Positions 25,301 through 32,833 of a DNA stretch of 64,000 nt are shown here, one piece after another. The notes beneath the pieces are model-generated. The model was given only the letters and a program-made list of their open reading frames with translations, did not search any database and had not been told where the DNA came from. The stretch is from Sitta carolinensis (taxonomy: Eukaryota; Chordata; Aves; Passeriformes; Sittidae): NCBI GenBank assembly GCA_032173965.1, contig JAVUNC010000006.1:31715870-31779869 (forward strand), written 5' to 3'. Numbering within the stretch: position 1 is the first letter of the stretch; each line of letters starts with the position of its first letter. Made by a program: the position numbers and the translations under genes.

Positions 25301-27519
25301 CATTTAAAGAGTTGGACCATTCCATGTCAGCTTCTCTCCCTTCTCAATGTGACAGTGCATGCCTCGTTCCATGCTATTTAACTAAACAATTTGTGCAGCA
25401 TTTCTCCACCATGGAACCCAATTTTATATAAAAGTGAACTATGAAACCCTGATAATTTCATTACACATTTATGGTAAGTTTTGATGGCTACATAGAACCC
25501 AAATTTCTGTTTAGGTATAGCTAGCTATACTAACCAGAAGCAGCCCACGTTGCTTCCTCAATTTGTTTTGGATCCTCAGTGATATTATATAAAATAATTT
25601 CACATTCAAGCAAGTGGCTTAAGAGTGCTTCTCGAGAAGAGACCTGAGGGAAAAACAGTTAGATTCTGACATTATGGAAAAAAGCCAAACAACCCTTTTT
25701 CAAGTTCAATTTCTGGATAGAATGTGGTTCTCTAACACTAGGATGTTGGAATTATTCATTAACATAGATTAAAAATATGGACTTTTAATGGTATTTTAGG
25801 ATCCATATTTTTAATGCATTTGTGAGTATCAAAAAATATCTACTACTTATCCAGGCATTTTAAGCAACTATCCATTGGCAGAATGGAGAAGACATAAAAA
25901 AAATGTCCATTTCCTGGCAAGATAGTATCCTGTAATTTTTATTAAGTGCAGATTGTCTGTATCACTTGAGAAAATCCAGAAAACACTTTGGGCAAAAGCA
26001 GTGCTTAGAGCTAAACACCACCAGCCATAACTTCCTGATTGAACAGTTCAGCTGCATAGACATCCAAATCAGAATTTTCAAATCTTGGAAGAGATTCTTC
26101 AATAAGAATAATAATAATCAGTTTATAACAAGCAGTTTGAGACAGAGGCAGTTCTAATTTCAGAAAACTAAATCAAGAAATAAGCAATCACATTCATAAG
26201 CACAAGCCTCCTTTAGTTAATTAAACTCTGGACATACACACCTTTATACAAAGATGGAGGTATTCAGAACAATTAGCTTCTAGTGAAAGCCGTGATTTTG
26301 GTGGACAGTTAAGGGGATGCTAACTTTGATTCTAGCACCACTACCTTCAAAATGGTGATAAAAAACAAAAAGAAGACAAGATACTTGAAGTGTAAGCTTT
26401 GAGAGAAAAAGAAAGCAGACCTGTGGATCATCAAGATATATTTTTTTTTAAAAGTTATGAAGAGGACATAATCTATTTTCTGTCTTTTACTATTTGCTGT
26501 GTCAGACCTTGAAGAGAGGAAGCCAGAGTGCATGCAGGAAACAGAAGGAATAAAATATATGTATACAACTTCCAGCAGGAACAAAAGACCAGTTCATCGT
26601 TGCAGGTCATTTTACATGACCTGCGATATTTCAAATGTTGTCTAAAGGCAATCTGAAATCAGACACATACTTACTGCATATGTTTCCTTTGCAAAACGTG
26701 GATTAGTATTCTCTGGTTTAGAAAGAGTACCCACTATTTCGTATACTTCCTCTGTAGCCGTCCGATCCTCGACTGAACCATTTTCATCTCCCTCCTCTTC
26801 TTCATCAGGGCTTTCAAGCGTCGCCCCAACAACACAGGTGGATAAATACTGCAACATACAAGACAAATTTGTAATTTGTGTACAAATATCTACAGAGCCC
26901 TAGACAGCTTCCCGTGCTCTCCAGAAGGCACCAGCACCGTCTGCGCAGCCCGGCTCCTACTGTTGGTAATGCGCTTCAGAAACAGCTTCCCATTGAGGGG
27001 AAGAGCTTAGGGACAGCTCAGCCTCAGCTGAATGTTTTGTCTCCACTTGTGTCCTACGTCTTAAAGCCGAAGGTGCTGGCGAGTGCCTGGACGCCTCCGC
27101 TCCGCACCCGGCTCCTCTCGGGCAGGGGTTACATCACAGGAAAGTTGGTTATCGCCCTCCACAGCGATCAGCAGCTGCCTGAACACTCCCGACCGGCTTT
27201 ATCCACACCTCCTGCTCCTAACTCTTTATTTTCACTCCTCATTTTCACTCCATCTTATCCCTTTAATTGCTCCGGTGCCTCTCCTCAGCAGCTGTTTCAA
27301 AAGACCCTCCTGCCCGCCCGGCCGAGCTCCCCGGAGACCGGCCGAGCTCCCCGGAGACCGGCCGCGGCTCCCCGCCGGACGCAGGCGCCTGAGGGCAGAA
27401 AGAAGCCGCGGCCGTGAGCAGCTGCGGGCCCGCCCCGCGGTCACCTGGCCGATGCTGCGGCCGCAGTAGGAGTCGAGGTGGTTGAGGAAGAGGCGGCGGC
27501 CCGGCGGCGCCCCCGCCAT
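1147..27519 (-). CDS. AK7: Adenylate kinase 7 (17 exons placed; last exon missing at left edge)
   Basis: AK7 is a cilium-associated adenylate kinase (2 ADP <-> ATP + AMP); human mutations impair motile cilia and sperm flagella. Exons on the minus strand: 27519-27445, 26848-26675, 25643-25535, 24533-24439, 23687-23577, 18934-18851, 18433-18345, 17813-17723, 14857-14780, 14066-13917, 12511-12383, 12083-11945, 9646-9527, 8476-8399, 7732-7535, 3596-3376, 1305-1147. They join without frame break into 700 codons (human about 723). Residues 1-350 form the Rossmann-like NAD(P)-binding region. The kinase domain starts with P-loop GPPGSGKST (360-368) and has GYVLDGFP (463-470). Acidic runs lie near 400-425 and 483-494, a charged helix at about 590-645, and a DPY30-type motif from 668. 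The final roughly 12 codons and stop are not seen and are probably beyond position 1. Nothing looks broken. Confidence 0.96.
1306..3375 (-). other. AK7 intron 16, nothing recognised
   Basis: About 2.1 kb of AT-rich sequence. The open frames here are short, lack splice context and match no AK7 segment. No repeat family was recognised. Confidence 0.6.
3376..3596 (-). CDS. AK7: AK7 coding exon 16 (charged helix)
   Basis: Residues 574-647. Contains [18 protein letters not shown] and a Glu/Lys-rich helix ending [10 protein letters not shown], likely coiled coil. Acceptor aaaag, donor TGG|GTAGGT, phase 0. Confidence 0.96.
3597..7534 (-). other. AK7 intron 15
   Basis: About 3.9 kb. The 3597-6630 part is AT-rich unique-looking DNA in which I see no gene. 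6640-7115 is an LTR copy (separate entry). The rest, up to the donor at 7534, is AT-rich. Confidence 0.6.
6640..7115 (+). mobile_element. LTR-like repeat, copy A (AK7 intron 15)
   Basis: This stretch is clearly related to 20,420-20,760: both share ttaacaaagctc, tgcagaatttacaggccat, tgctgaaatcagctcca, gggtaaaag and actcaaaagaagagaaa-type blocks in the same order, then a TATA-like region and an AATAAA (near 7,087). Two dispersed copies with that layout suggest an LTR of an endogenous retrovirus (probably ERVL-like) in plus orientation. Family name not assigned. Copy A is shorter and more diverged. Confidence 0.6.
7535..7732 (-). CDS. AK7: AK7 coding exon 15
   Basis: Residues 508-573. Encodes [28 protein letters not shown] and [11 protein letters not shown], matching the lid and C-terminal part of the kinase fold. 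Acceptor ttcacag, donor TTG|GTATGG, phase 1. Confidence 0.96.
8030..8225 (+). mobile_element. CR1 LINE 3' end
   Basis: Worn 3' end of a CR1 retrotransposon within AK7 intron 14 (7733-8398). Hallmarks are ggtggtgaagcattggaaca, tgtccctggaggtatttaag, gtggtcttttccagcctaa and a terminal gattctatgatg, the CR1 3' repeat. Plus orientation, opposite to AK7. Confidence 0.85.
8399..8476 (-). CDS. AK7: AK7 coding exon 14
   Basis: Residues 482-507. An Asp/Glu run ([11 protein letters not shown]) is followed by [11 protein letters not shown]. Acceptor ttttag, donor CTG|GTAATT, phase 1; 78 nt. Confidence 0.93.
8477..9526 (-). other. AK7 intron 13, nothing recognised
   Basis: About 1 kb of AT-rich intron with no recognised repeat, RNA gene or coding segment. 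Confidence 0.6.
9527..9646 (-). CDS. AK7: AK7 coding exon 13 (GYVLDGFP)
   Basis: Residues 442-481. Encodes [20 protein letters not shown] then GYVLDGFP (463-470), the adenylate-kinase substrate motif. Acceptor ttctag, donor AAG|GTATGT, phase 1. Confidence 0.96.
10795..11835 (+). mobile_element. ERV LTR with internal imperfect repeats (AK7 intron 12)
   Basis: A GC-rich block inside the AT-rich intron 12 (9647-11944). It has repeated units of about 30-60 bases built around ccatgggag and cactggagcag (about 11,160-11,535), then ccataacccctaatctccat, gatttgattggtaata-like sequence, ccccaagtcaggtctgtttt and gtgatctctccctgtcttta. This layout matches a widespread bird ERV LTR as I remember it. Plus orientation, opposite to AK7. 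Frames through the repeats are chance products of the repeat period. Exact ends were not fixed. Confidence 0.65.
11945..12083 (-). CDS. AK7: AK7 coding exon 12 (acidic linker)
   Basis: Residues 396-441 plus one base. A Glu-rich run follows EQIVAKEPD, then [13 protein letters not shown]. Acceptor catcag, donor AAG|GTAGGA, phase 1. The acidic insertion sits where the NMP-binding region would be in a short adenylate kinase. Confidence 0.93.
12383..12511 (-). CDS. AK7: AK7 coding exon 11 (P-loop)
   Basis: Residues 353-395, 43 codons. Carries the Walker A P-loop GPPGSGKST (residues 360-368) followed by [14 protein letters not shown], the start of the adenylate-kinase fold. Acceptor ttccag, donor CTG|GTGTGT. 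Confidence 0.97.
12512..13916 (-). other. AK7 intron 10, nothing recognised
   Basis: About 1.4 kb AT-rich intron. No repeat family or coding segment recognised. Confidence 0.6.
13917..14066 (-). CDS. AK7: AK7 coding exon 10
   Basis: Residues 303-352, 50 codons: [20 protein letters not shown] and so on to FKETRGLL. Acceptor ccctcag, donor CTG|GTAATG. Last exon before the nucleotide-kinase domain. Confidence 0.95.
14067..14779 (-). other. AK7 intron 9, nothing recognised
   Basis: About 0.7 kb, very AT-rich, with no recognisable element. Confidence 0.6.
14780..14857 (-). CDS. AK7: AK7 coding exon 9
   Basis: Residues 277-302, 26 codons: [18 protein letters not shown] and AFLSKELT. Acceptor tgatag, donor ACA|GTCAGT, phase 0. 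A longer open frame in another phase overlaps this stretch and is a shadow. Confidence 0.94.
15480..16650 (-). mobile_element. Probable ERV fragment: LTR plus GC-rich leader (AK7 intron 8)
   Basis: A sharply bounded CpG-rich insert in AT-rich intron 8 (14858-17722). Read on the minus strand, 16,650-16,085 looks like an LTR: cgtggctaaaggttgaatat-like sequence, gcatgaaa, then gtgaataaagatgtagg (a poly(A) signal, near 16,218) and a GC-rich tail. 16,085-15,480 is a GC-rich stretch like a retroviral leader. No complete viral gene is present and I assign no family. The alternative is an intragenic CpG island of host origin. Confidence 0.4.
17723..17813 (-). CDS. AK7: AK7 coding exon 8
   Basis: Residues 246-276. 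One base completes the Val codon, then [20 protein letters not shown] and MHTLEELVK. Acceptor tttcag, donor AAG|GTAAGT, phase 0. Confidence 0.94.
18345..18433 (-). CDS. AK7: AK7 coding exon 7
   Basis: Residues 217-245 plus two bases. Encodes [18 protein letters not shown] and [11 protein letters not shown]. Acceptor tttcag, donor AGT|GTAAGT, phase 2. Confidence 0.95.
18851..18934 (-). CDS. AK7: AK7 coding exon 6
   Basis: Residues 189-216, 28 codons. Encodes [17 protein letters not shown] and ends FHYFFK. Acceptor ctttacag, donor AAG|GTAGAC. The intron before it is the largest in the gene (about 4.6 kb). Confidence 0.95.
20050..20950 (+). mobile_element. LTR-like repeat, copy B (AK7 intron 5)
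   Basis: The fuller copy of the repeat also present at 6,640-7,115. The shared core is 20,420-20,760. Upstream is a long U3-like segment (ggccaaacaaagatcacccc, about 20,241). Downstream is a TATA-like gcataaatatgaaaag near 20,731 and an AATAAA near 20,902 followed by a U5-like tail. Plus orientation, opposite to AK7. Boundaries approximate; no clear target-site duplication was found. Confidence 0.6.
21471..21486 (+). promoter_or_regulatory. CTCF-like motif, forward
   Basis: CCACTAGGTGTCACTG agrees with the CTCF core CCASYAGRKGGCRSTG at all but one position (T for the first G of GGC, which is usually conserved). Inside AK7 intron 5. Binding is not shown. Confidence 0.3.
23577..23687 (-). CDS. 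AK7: AK7 coding exon 5
   Basis: Residues 152-188, 37 codons, phase 0 both ends. Contains [17 protein letters not shown], a strongly conserved AK7 block. Acceptor ttcacag, donor ACT|GTATGT. Confidence 0.95.
24439..24533 (-). CDS. AK7: AK7 coding exon 4
   Basis: Residues 120-151, with [20 protein letters not shown] matching the family. Acceptor taacag, donor CCT|GTAAGT; ends in phase 0. 95 nt. Confidence 0.95.
25535..25643 (-). CDS. AK7: AK7 coding exon 3
   Basis: Residues 84-119. It encodes [19 protein letters not shown] and IEEATWAAS, the conserved Rossmann-like segment. Acceptor cctcag, donor CTG|GTTAGT, leaving phase 1. 109 nt. Confidence 0.94.
26675..26848 (-). CDS. AK7: AK7 coding exon 2
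   Basis: Residues 26-83, exactly 58 codons, phase 0 at both ends. It starts [14 protein letters not shown], includes an acidic EEEEGDE stretch, and continues IVGTLSKP. Acceptor ttgcag, donor GCA|GTAAGT. Confidence 0.95.
26849..27444 (-). other. AK7 intron 1, GC-rich, with 20-bp tandem repeat
   Basis: Composition rises towards the AK7 start. A 20-base unit starting gccgagctcc is present as two exact tandem copies at 27,321-27,340 and 27,341-27,360. Long frames on either strand here are GC-rich shadows. Confidence 0.7.
27445..27519 (-). CDS. AK7: AK7 coding exon 1
   Basis: Residues 1-25. The ATG at 27519 opens [20 protein letters not shown]; the LFLNHLDSY segment matches the AK7 N-terminus. 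Donor CAG|GTGACC, phase 0. The N-terminus is about a dozen residues shorter than human AK7 as I recall it; no better upstream ATG is apparent in this frame before the GC-rich promoter. Confidence 0.9.
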
Positions 27520-27542
27520 GGCCGCAGCCCGGGACGCGGCCC

Positions 27543-27555
27543 GTTGCCGCGCGAC
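27543..27555 (-). promoter_or_regulatory. Candidate RFX X-box upstream of AK7
   Basis: On the minus strand the bases read GTCGCG C GGCAAC. Against the vertebrate X-box GTNRCC-N(0-3)-RGYAAC this matches 11 of 12 defined positions, with a perfect right half. It lies 24 bases before the AK7 ATG. RFX factors with FOXJ1 drive cilium genes, which fits AK7. Occupancy is inference. Confidence 0.45.
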
Positions 27556-27720
27556 CGGCGGCGGGCGCGCTTTCCCCGGCACGGGCGGTCGCGCGCAGCC
27601 GCCGTGGGCCCCGGGCCAGGCCGGCACGCGCGGGGCGGCGGCGGCGCCTCAGCCTGGGGCTTCGTGCGCGACGCGCGAGAGGCACTGCAGAGACAAAATT
27701 AGATGTTAACTGGGGTATCA

Positions 27721-28352
27721 GGCGTCCTTTCCGACAGCAGGCAGGCTACGGGGCTGCTTAGGCGATTCTCGGACTGACAGCTACTTATTCAGCGCTCCGG
27801 CCAGTGGAAACAGCCGGCAGGTGATGCCGACCTGGAATTGTTCCTCCTCAGTGCGGCGGGGACGTGCCCTCCGCAGGGGCAGCAATGCCCCAGGACAGGC
27901 TTGGGAGAGCACTTTGCTCAGTAACCCAGGGGTGGTGGAATGACATTGCTGACCCACTTCGGGGTTCACACTGCAATATAGTTTAAGAAATAGCACAAGT
28001 TTCTTCTGTTATCACCTACAAAATACCTGTTTTTAAAGTGCACTTATAATAAGCACACAAAATGACGGTTTAAAGAGCTCTAAGCAAACCCCCACCACCA
28101 CCCCCAAATTTAGTAATGAAATATTACTTTGGCATTTCCCACTTGGATTTCTAACACTCCAAGTGCTTTACAATCACATACCTTACCTTGCTGTTTCATG
28201 ACAAAGTTTCAGCTGATGCAAGTCTGCAACAAATTTTCCAAATACTCCACAACCATTTAAGTTTTGTCTAAGTGCATGATGATTTCAGTTGTTCACTCCC
28301 CACTTTAAACTGTAGCTCCACCCCCCACAAGAAAACTTCAAGCACCAGTCCG
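27721..28352. other. AK7-GSKIP intergenic spacer
   Basis: About 630 bases between the AK7 promoter and the inferred GSKIP poly(A) site. GC content falls from the AK7 side leftwards into AT-rich DNA near 28,000. No gene or repeat was recognised. Confidence 0.6.
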
Positions 28353-30057
28353 TTTATTTAATTCTTTAGTCGTTGAAATTGAACAAGTAAATCAGTTGCA
28401 AGGAAAAATATTCAAATATAAACTTGATAAAGTACATTCTCCTCACAGAGGACTAACCATGTGCCACAGACCTGTGTGCAAAAGCCAGCCTATGAACAAT
28501 TTTTGGAGCATGGAAGCATACCCTAGGGCAGTGGACTAGTTTCAGAAGTTTCAACCCAAAAAGATAATAACCATGAAATTAAGCTCTCAAAAACAGAAGA
28601 ACTAATTACAGTTGTCTTGTCATAGTTGCACATTGCTAACCCAAAGCCATTACAAAAGCTCTACTAGGCTTGTCTGATGCATATGACTAACCCATAGATA
28701 GCTCTATTGAAGTCATTGGAATCTGTGAGGACCAATAAATCCCTTAATATGGCTCCAAAAAAGCTACTGCATATACTTGTCAAAAAAGTATAGAAGAATA
28801 ATGGCAGGATTGTTTAAATAATGAGACATAAATACAGAATAATAGAAGAATACAAAAAGTGTGAATGTCACAGAACATCAGTTCAACTGTACAATCATTT
28901 CTACCCAACTCTAATTTTTAAAAAGTCTACCGTTCAATACATACTTGAAAAGTTATAGCAGTACAATAGATTTATAAAGAGAGTTGTACCAGTTTTTAAG
29001 TAGAAAATACAAGTTATATCTTCCAGCTTGTATTAGTCTTAGCAAATTTCATACGGCCTTTGGTTTCAAACCAATACAACGCAATTAACATTACAGTGCG
29101 TACTTTAGTATTCATTAGGAGAGGACACTGTACAACTGAGGGAGAAAATATGAAAATTGGGAGTACCAAAGTACTGTATTGTAGATAGTAAAGGCTGAAG
29201 CAAAAATACTCTTGAGTATATCCTGTACATCATGTAAACACACATTCAAAATAGTAAACAGGCCTTCCAAGCCTCTCAAACAGTTGCAGTATAGCGTACA
29301 TATTTATAGCATAGATAACATTTTTAGGAACTGTGTAGCCCATTAATACTGTGCTTAATCATTTGCAGTTCAGACAATACATTCATATACAAGTTCATCT
29401 TGTGTATTATTTGGAGCTTGCTGGTTGCCATAGACCCAGACAGATCAATTAATGTTGAGCCTTGCTTTTAACTTGCATACTGCCACTACATAAGCAATGC
29501 TCAACTGTTGAAGAACCATCTTTCTAGCTACAAAGCTGACAACTTTCAGATTTATGTATAGCAAATCAAGCAGGAATCTTTCCAGAAGTTTTCCAGTTAT
29601 TTTTTCATTAACTGGGTAGAGTAAGTAGTTACCTTCCATTTTAAAAAGGCGGCATGAAAACTATCAGTAAGAACACACACACAAAGAATTATTACTTATA
29701 TCTATAACATTCAGTCTCTATTTTTTTTAGTTTTGACTACTAAGACTTGGAAAAGAGAACCAAGGTTTTTGAACATTGTATGGAGCAACTTACATGTTCA
29801 TTTACAACAAAAAGTAAAATTAAGAATTTTTTCTGCTGTTTATCAAAGTGGCTTTTTATAACATTGTGATATATGCAAATCCATGGTAGCAAAATGTTAT
29901 ATAATGTACTTGTTATAACATATAAATGTCATATAATGTACTAGTATGAAGTAGACTTTAATGTAAGAAGTGAAGCTTAAGATGTTTGCAAGGAAGATCT
30001 CAGTGCTTCATACCAAGAATTCCTTCTGGCACTAAATCTTCCTCATATCTGGGTAAA
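28353..30057 (-). other. GSKIP: GSKIP 3'UTR (inferred)
   Basis: About 1.7 kb of AT-rich, repeat-free DNA after the GSKIP stop. A minus-strand AATAAA (28,358-28,353) is a plausible poly(A) signal before GC content rises towards AK7. The exact cleavage site is not shown by the sequence, and shorter forms are possible. Confidence 0.5.
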
Positions 30058-30219
30058 TCATGACTGACTTTCTTTCTTCAAAGCTTCTAGTCTTTGTAGT
30101 AATGCATTTCCAAACACCTCTCGATATGCAGGGCTGAGAGAGTCCAACAAGGAGTAGACAGTTTCATGATATGGAGTTTGCAGTCTATCATCAGTCTGAT
30201 CAAAATCATAAGCTACTAC
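30058..30219 (-). CDS. GSKIP: GSKIP coding exon 2 and stop
   Basis: Residues 87-139 then [23 protein letters not shown] leads to [16 protein letters not shown]. Acceptor ttgcag. The intron between the coding exons is 619 bases (30220-30838) and holds nothing recognised. Confidence 0.97.
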   Translation of the reverse strand, partial: VVAYDFDQTDDRLQTPYHETVYSLLDSLSPAYREVFGNALLQRLEALKKESQS

Positions 30220-31096
30220 CTGCAACAAAGAATTGGGTGGTTAAATTTCTGTGGTGATGATCACTTTGGCACATGTAGCACACTTAACTTTGCCAGTCAG
30301 AGTAATACAGTATTGCAAGAACAAAAAATACTGGATTTTAATCACAGTCTCTGCTTTCTACTATGGAGCTTATTGGTTATACAGTATTTAAGATGATTTC
30401 AAATACCTTTCATCCAAAACTCAGAATATTAGTAAAATATATCCTTTGAGAAGAAGTCTCACATCTATATGTCTGTACAAAAATTACAAAGGGTGCAAAA
30501 AAAAAAATTGTATAGACTTTGTACTGCTGACTTCTTCGGGTACCTGAGAAACGCAAAGATTGACACACCTAATTGCTGACACACACAAATTGCTAATTCT
30601 ATCTTCACCATTTTGTGTCTTAAATAAATTCCTGCTTTTTTATTAACTTCCCATCTTGTTTTGTTGGAAGTAACTAGCTAAAGTTCCCTCTTTTAGAAGA
30701 AATCATGCAGATCAGGCTTTCATAAAAGTACAAGAGAAATATGTATGGTTGTCAGAGAAGTATTTCTCTACGCACCTTCTGAATATAGTCATTGTTCAAA
30801 ACAAAGATGTTTAAGAAATTATAAACACATTAGTTTACCCTGAGTCCTGCTTCAGTGAGCTCCAGACAGTATCTGTTCCTTTCCCTGGTTTCCACATTGA
30901 TATATGCCACATCCTCTGCACAGGGAAGGATTTTTGACACAAACATGTTGCTGACAGCGAATAAAACATCATTTACAACAGCTTCAGCTTCTAGTCTCAT
31001 ATCTTTCACGTCTGTTCCTTCAAAGTCTCTATAATCAGAATCCTCTTCAAACCCTGTATTATTGGGCAACTCCATAGGATTGCAGTTGGTCTCCAT
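30058..31096 (-). CDS. GSKIP: GSK3-beta interaction protein
   Basis: Small A-kinase anchoring protein that tethers PKA regulatory subunits and binds and inhibits GSK3-beta. Two coding exons (31096-30839 and 30219-30058) give 139 aa, the same length as human. Seen: the PKA-binding helix [11 protein letters not shown] with Val41 and Leu45; [20 protein letters not shown]; and the C-terminal GSK3-interaction helix [11 protein letters not shown] with Leu130. These are residues known to matter for PKA (V41, L45) and GSK3 (L130) binding. It is head to head with ATG2B and lies just upstream, on the same strand, of AK7. Complete, no defects. Confidence 0.98.
30839..31096 (-). CDS. GSKIP: GSKIP coding exon 1
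   Basis: Residues 1-86 from [13 protein letters not shown] to LELTEAGLR. The acceptor tatgcag lies one base before the ATG, so the 5'UTR is on upstream exons. An in-frame Met further upstream is cut off by this acceptor. Donor AGG|GTAAAC, phase 0. Confidence 0.97.
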
Positions 31097-31097
31097 T

Positions 31098-31524
31098 CTG
31101 CATACAGAAACATTTATTTTAGAGTTATTACACCACTGCACTCAATACACATTAACACCATAAAACACAAGTTATATTTTAAACGGGCATATTTAAAATT
31201 GTCCAAAAAATAGAAAGGAAACTATGAGACCCAGTGACTTCCACAATTCATGAAATGACAGTCTAGAGAACTCAAACCCAAAATACTCAGAACAAACGCT
31301 AAAGAAGATTACATTTAGAAGTGGTATCAATATCACTGAAGCTAGTTTTTCTTAGGCAAGTTCTTGCATTCTGTGGTCATTAATTCTGCCCTTTGCTGAT
31401 CCAGAATGCAGGAAGAAGACAAGTCATGCCTGGAAAAAGCGAAATCAATAGCTGCAGAAAACAAAAACCTACTGTTGGTGAATTTAAGGAAGACTTAGAA
31501 AAGTCTGTGAACTAAAGGGGTTAC
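31098..31524 (-). other. GSKIP: GSKIP 5'UTR intron (inferred)
   Basis: Lies between a possible 5'UTR donor (CTCAG|GTAACC on the minus strand, exon ending at 31,525) and the acceptor before the GSKIP ATG. No other feature seen. Confidence 0.4.
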
Positions 31525-32419
31525 CTGAGCATTTAGAAATTAACGGCAGCTGTTCGTTACAGTCGCTAAAGAATAAAGCTCCTGTTCATCTTTTACGCAC
31601 AACTGCCGATACACTTTAGAGACACAGACTACTGGTCTTTGCGAGCAACTGGTACCAGAACGGGACAGCCCTAGCGGGGTCATCACCGCGGCCCTACGAG
31701 TATCAGTGTCCGCAGGAGGCCCCAGCTGATGCCCGCGGAACCTGCCCGGGGCGGCAGGGAAAGCCTGTTGGGACGCTGCCCAGCTCCGGTAGCTGAGCCC
31801 TGCTGCCAGGAGCAAATGGGGGCTGCCAATCAGCGATCCGCAACGTGCGGGACATTCGCTCCACGGGATCCACCGCTTCCTGCCAAATCCCACCTTCGAC
31901 ATACAAACAAATTCCGAAGAGGCTGAAAGCAACAGGGGAGCTGGATAACGAGCTACGCAGCCTCCCGCTCCCACGGACCGCACCCCGCCGCGCCCCGGAG
32001 CGCACCCACCAGCGCCGGCGGGCGGCCAAGGCGCCGCCGCCCGACCCCACACGGCTCCGGACGCGCCCGCCGCCCCGCCCCGCCCCGCTCGGCGGACGGC
32101 GCCCGCCCCGCTGCTTCCCGGGCCGCTCCCCGGAGAGGCGGCCCCGGCACCACCGGCTGCGCGACGCTTTCCGGCCGCACCGCCCCCTCCCGCGGCCGCT
32201 TCCGCCCCCGCCTCCTCCGCTCGGCGACGCCACTTCCCGCACGTCACGGCGCCGGTGGTTGGCGGTGGGGGGCACCGGGAGGAAGGAGACGGACAGCCGC
32301 TACCGGCTGTGCCGCCCTCGCCGGCGGCGCAGCGCTGACGGGGAGGGGCTGCCCTCCCGCCGGACCCCGGCCCCTTCCCCTCGCTGAGCGGCTGGAGCGG
32401 CCCCTCCGCGGCCGCCGAG

Positions 32420-32430
32420 AAGATGGCGGC
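32420..32430 (+). promoter_or_regulatory. YY1 motif near ATG2B start site
   Basis: AAGATGGCGGC is an exact match to the YY1 consensus. In TATA-less promoters this motif usually lies just downstream of the transcription start, on the coding strand, which puts the ATG2B start near 32.40 kb. Confidence 0.6.
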
Positions 32431-32443
32431 GGTGTCCGAGTGA
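32423..32443 (+). CDS. Upstream ORF 1 in ATG2B 5'UTR (MAAVSE)
   Basis: ATG GCG GCG GTG TCC GAG TGA; the ATG is the one inside the YY1 motif. Six codons. It counts only if transcription starts left of 32,423. It could lower translation of ATG2B. Unproven. Confidence 0.3.
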   Translation: MAAVSE

Positions 32444-32445
32444 GG

Positions 32446-32478
32446 ATGGAGCTGCCTGTCAGCGCCTCTTCGCCCTAG
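32446..32478 (+). CDS. Upstream ORF 2 in ATG2B 5'UTR (MELPVSASSP)
   Basis: Ten codons and a stop, starting two bases after uORF 1 ends and closing about 190 bases before the main ATG. Same caveat as uORF 1. Confidence 0.3.
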   Translation: MELPVSASSP

Positions 32479-32671
32479 GGCGGGCAGTGCCGCCCCGCCG
32501 GGGCGCGAGGGCGGGCGGCGGTGCCGCCCGGCAGCGGGGAGCCCCCGCCACAGCCCGCGCCGCGGGGCGAGCCTGGCCCGGCCGCGCCCCTCGGTCCCCT
32601 CTCGGCTCCCTCAGCCTCCGCTCTCCGCCCCGGCCCCGGCCCGGCCTCGCGGGCCCCGGCGTGCAGCCGCC

Positions 32672-32833
32672 ATGCCGTGGCCTTTCTCGGAGTCCATCAA
32701 GAAGAGAGCCTGCAGGTACCTGCTGCAGAGGTACCTGGGCCACTTCTTGCAGGAGAAGCTCAGCCTGGAACAGCTCAGCCTGGATCTCTACCAGGGCACC
32801 GGCTCCTTGACGCAGGTCCCTCTGGATAAGTGG
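32672..32833 (+). CDS. ATG2B: ATG2B coding exon 1
   Basis: Residues 1-54, start of the chorein N-terminal lipid-entry domain, ending QVPLDKW. Donor TGG|GTAAGA, phase 0. Confidence 0.98.

Larger units (their letters stand above)
16651..26674 (-). other. Remaining AK7 introns, nothing recognised
   Basis: The right part of intron 8 (16651-17722, with a cttcc/ctgcc pyrimidine repeat near 16,681-16,711) and introns 7 (17814-18344), 6 (18434-18850), 4 (23688-24438), 3 (24534-25534) and 2 (25644-26674). AT-rich, with no repeat family, RNA gene or extra exon recognised. Confidence 0.55.
27300..27720 (-). promoter_or_regulatory. AK7: AK7 promoter / small CpG island
   Basis: CpG-dense DNA surrounds AK7 exon 1, flanked by AT-rich sequence. 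No TATA box was seen. An RFX X-box-like element lies at 27,543-27,555. The transcription start is not determined. Confidence 0.7.

Noticed and set aside
26878..27417. 179-codon plus-strand open frame across AK7 intron 1
   Set aside because: It lies opposite the AK7 5' region in GC-rich DNA where stops are rare. It resembles no family and has several overlapping rivals in other frames.
31540..32387. Several 180-235-codon open frames on both strands of the CpG island
   Set aside because: Arg/Pro/Ala/Gly-rich products in mutually overlapping frames are typical of CpG-island composition. The real coding starts of GSKIP and ATG2B lie on either side.
32487..32829. Open frames overlapping the ATG2B first exon in other phases
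   Set aside because: They start with GTG, not ATG, and the ATG2B frame is clearly the conserved one.
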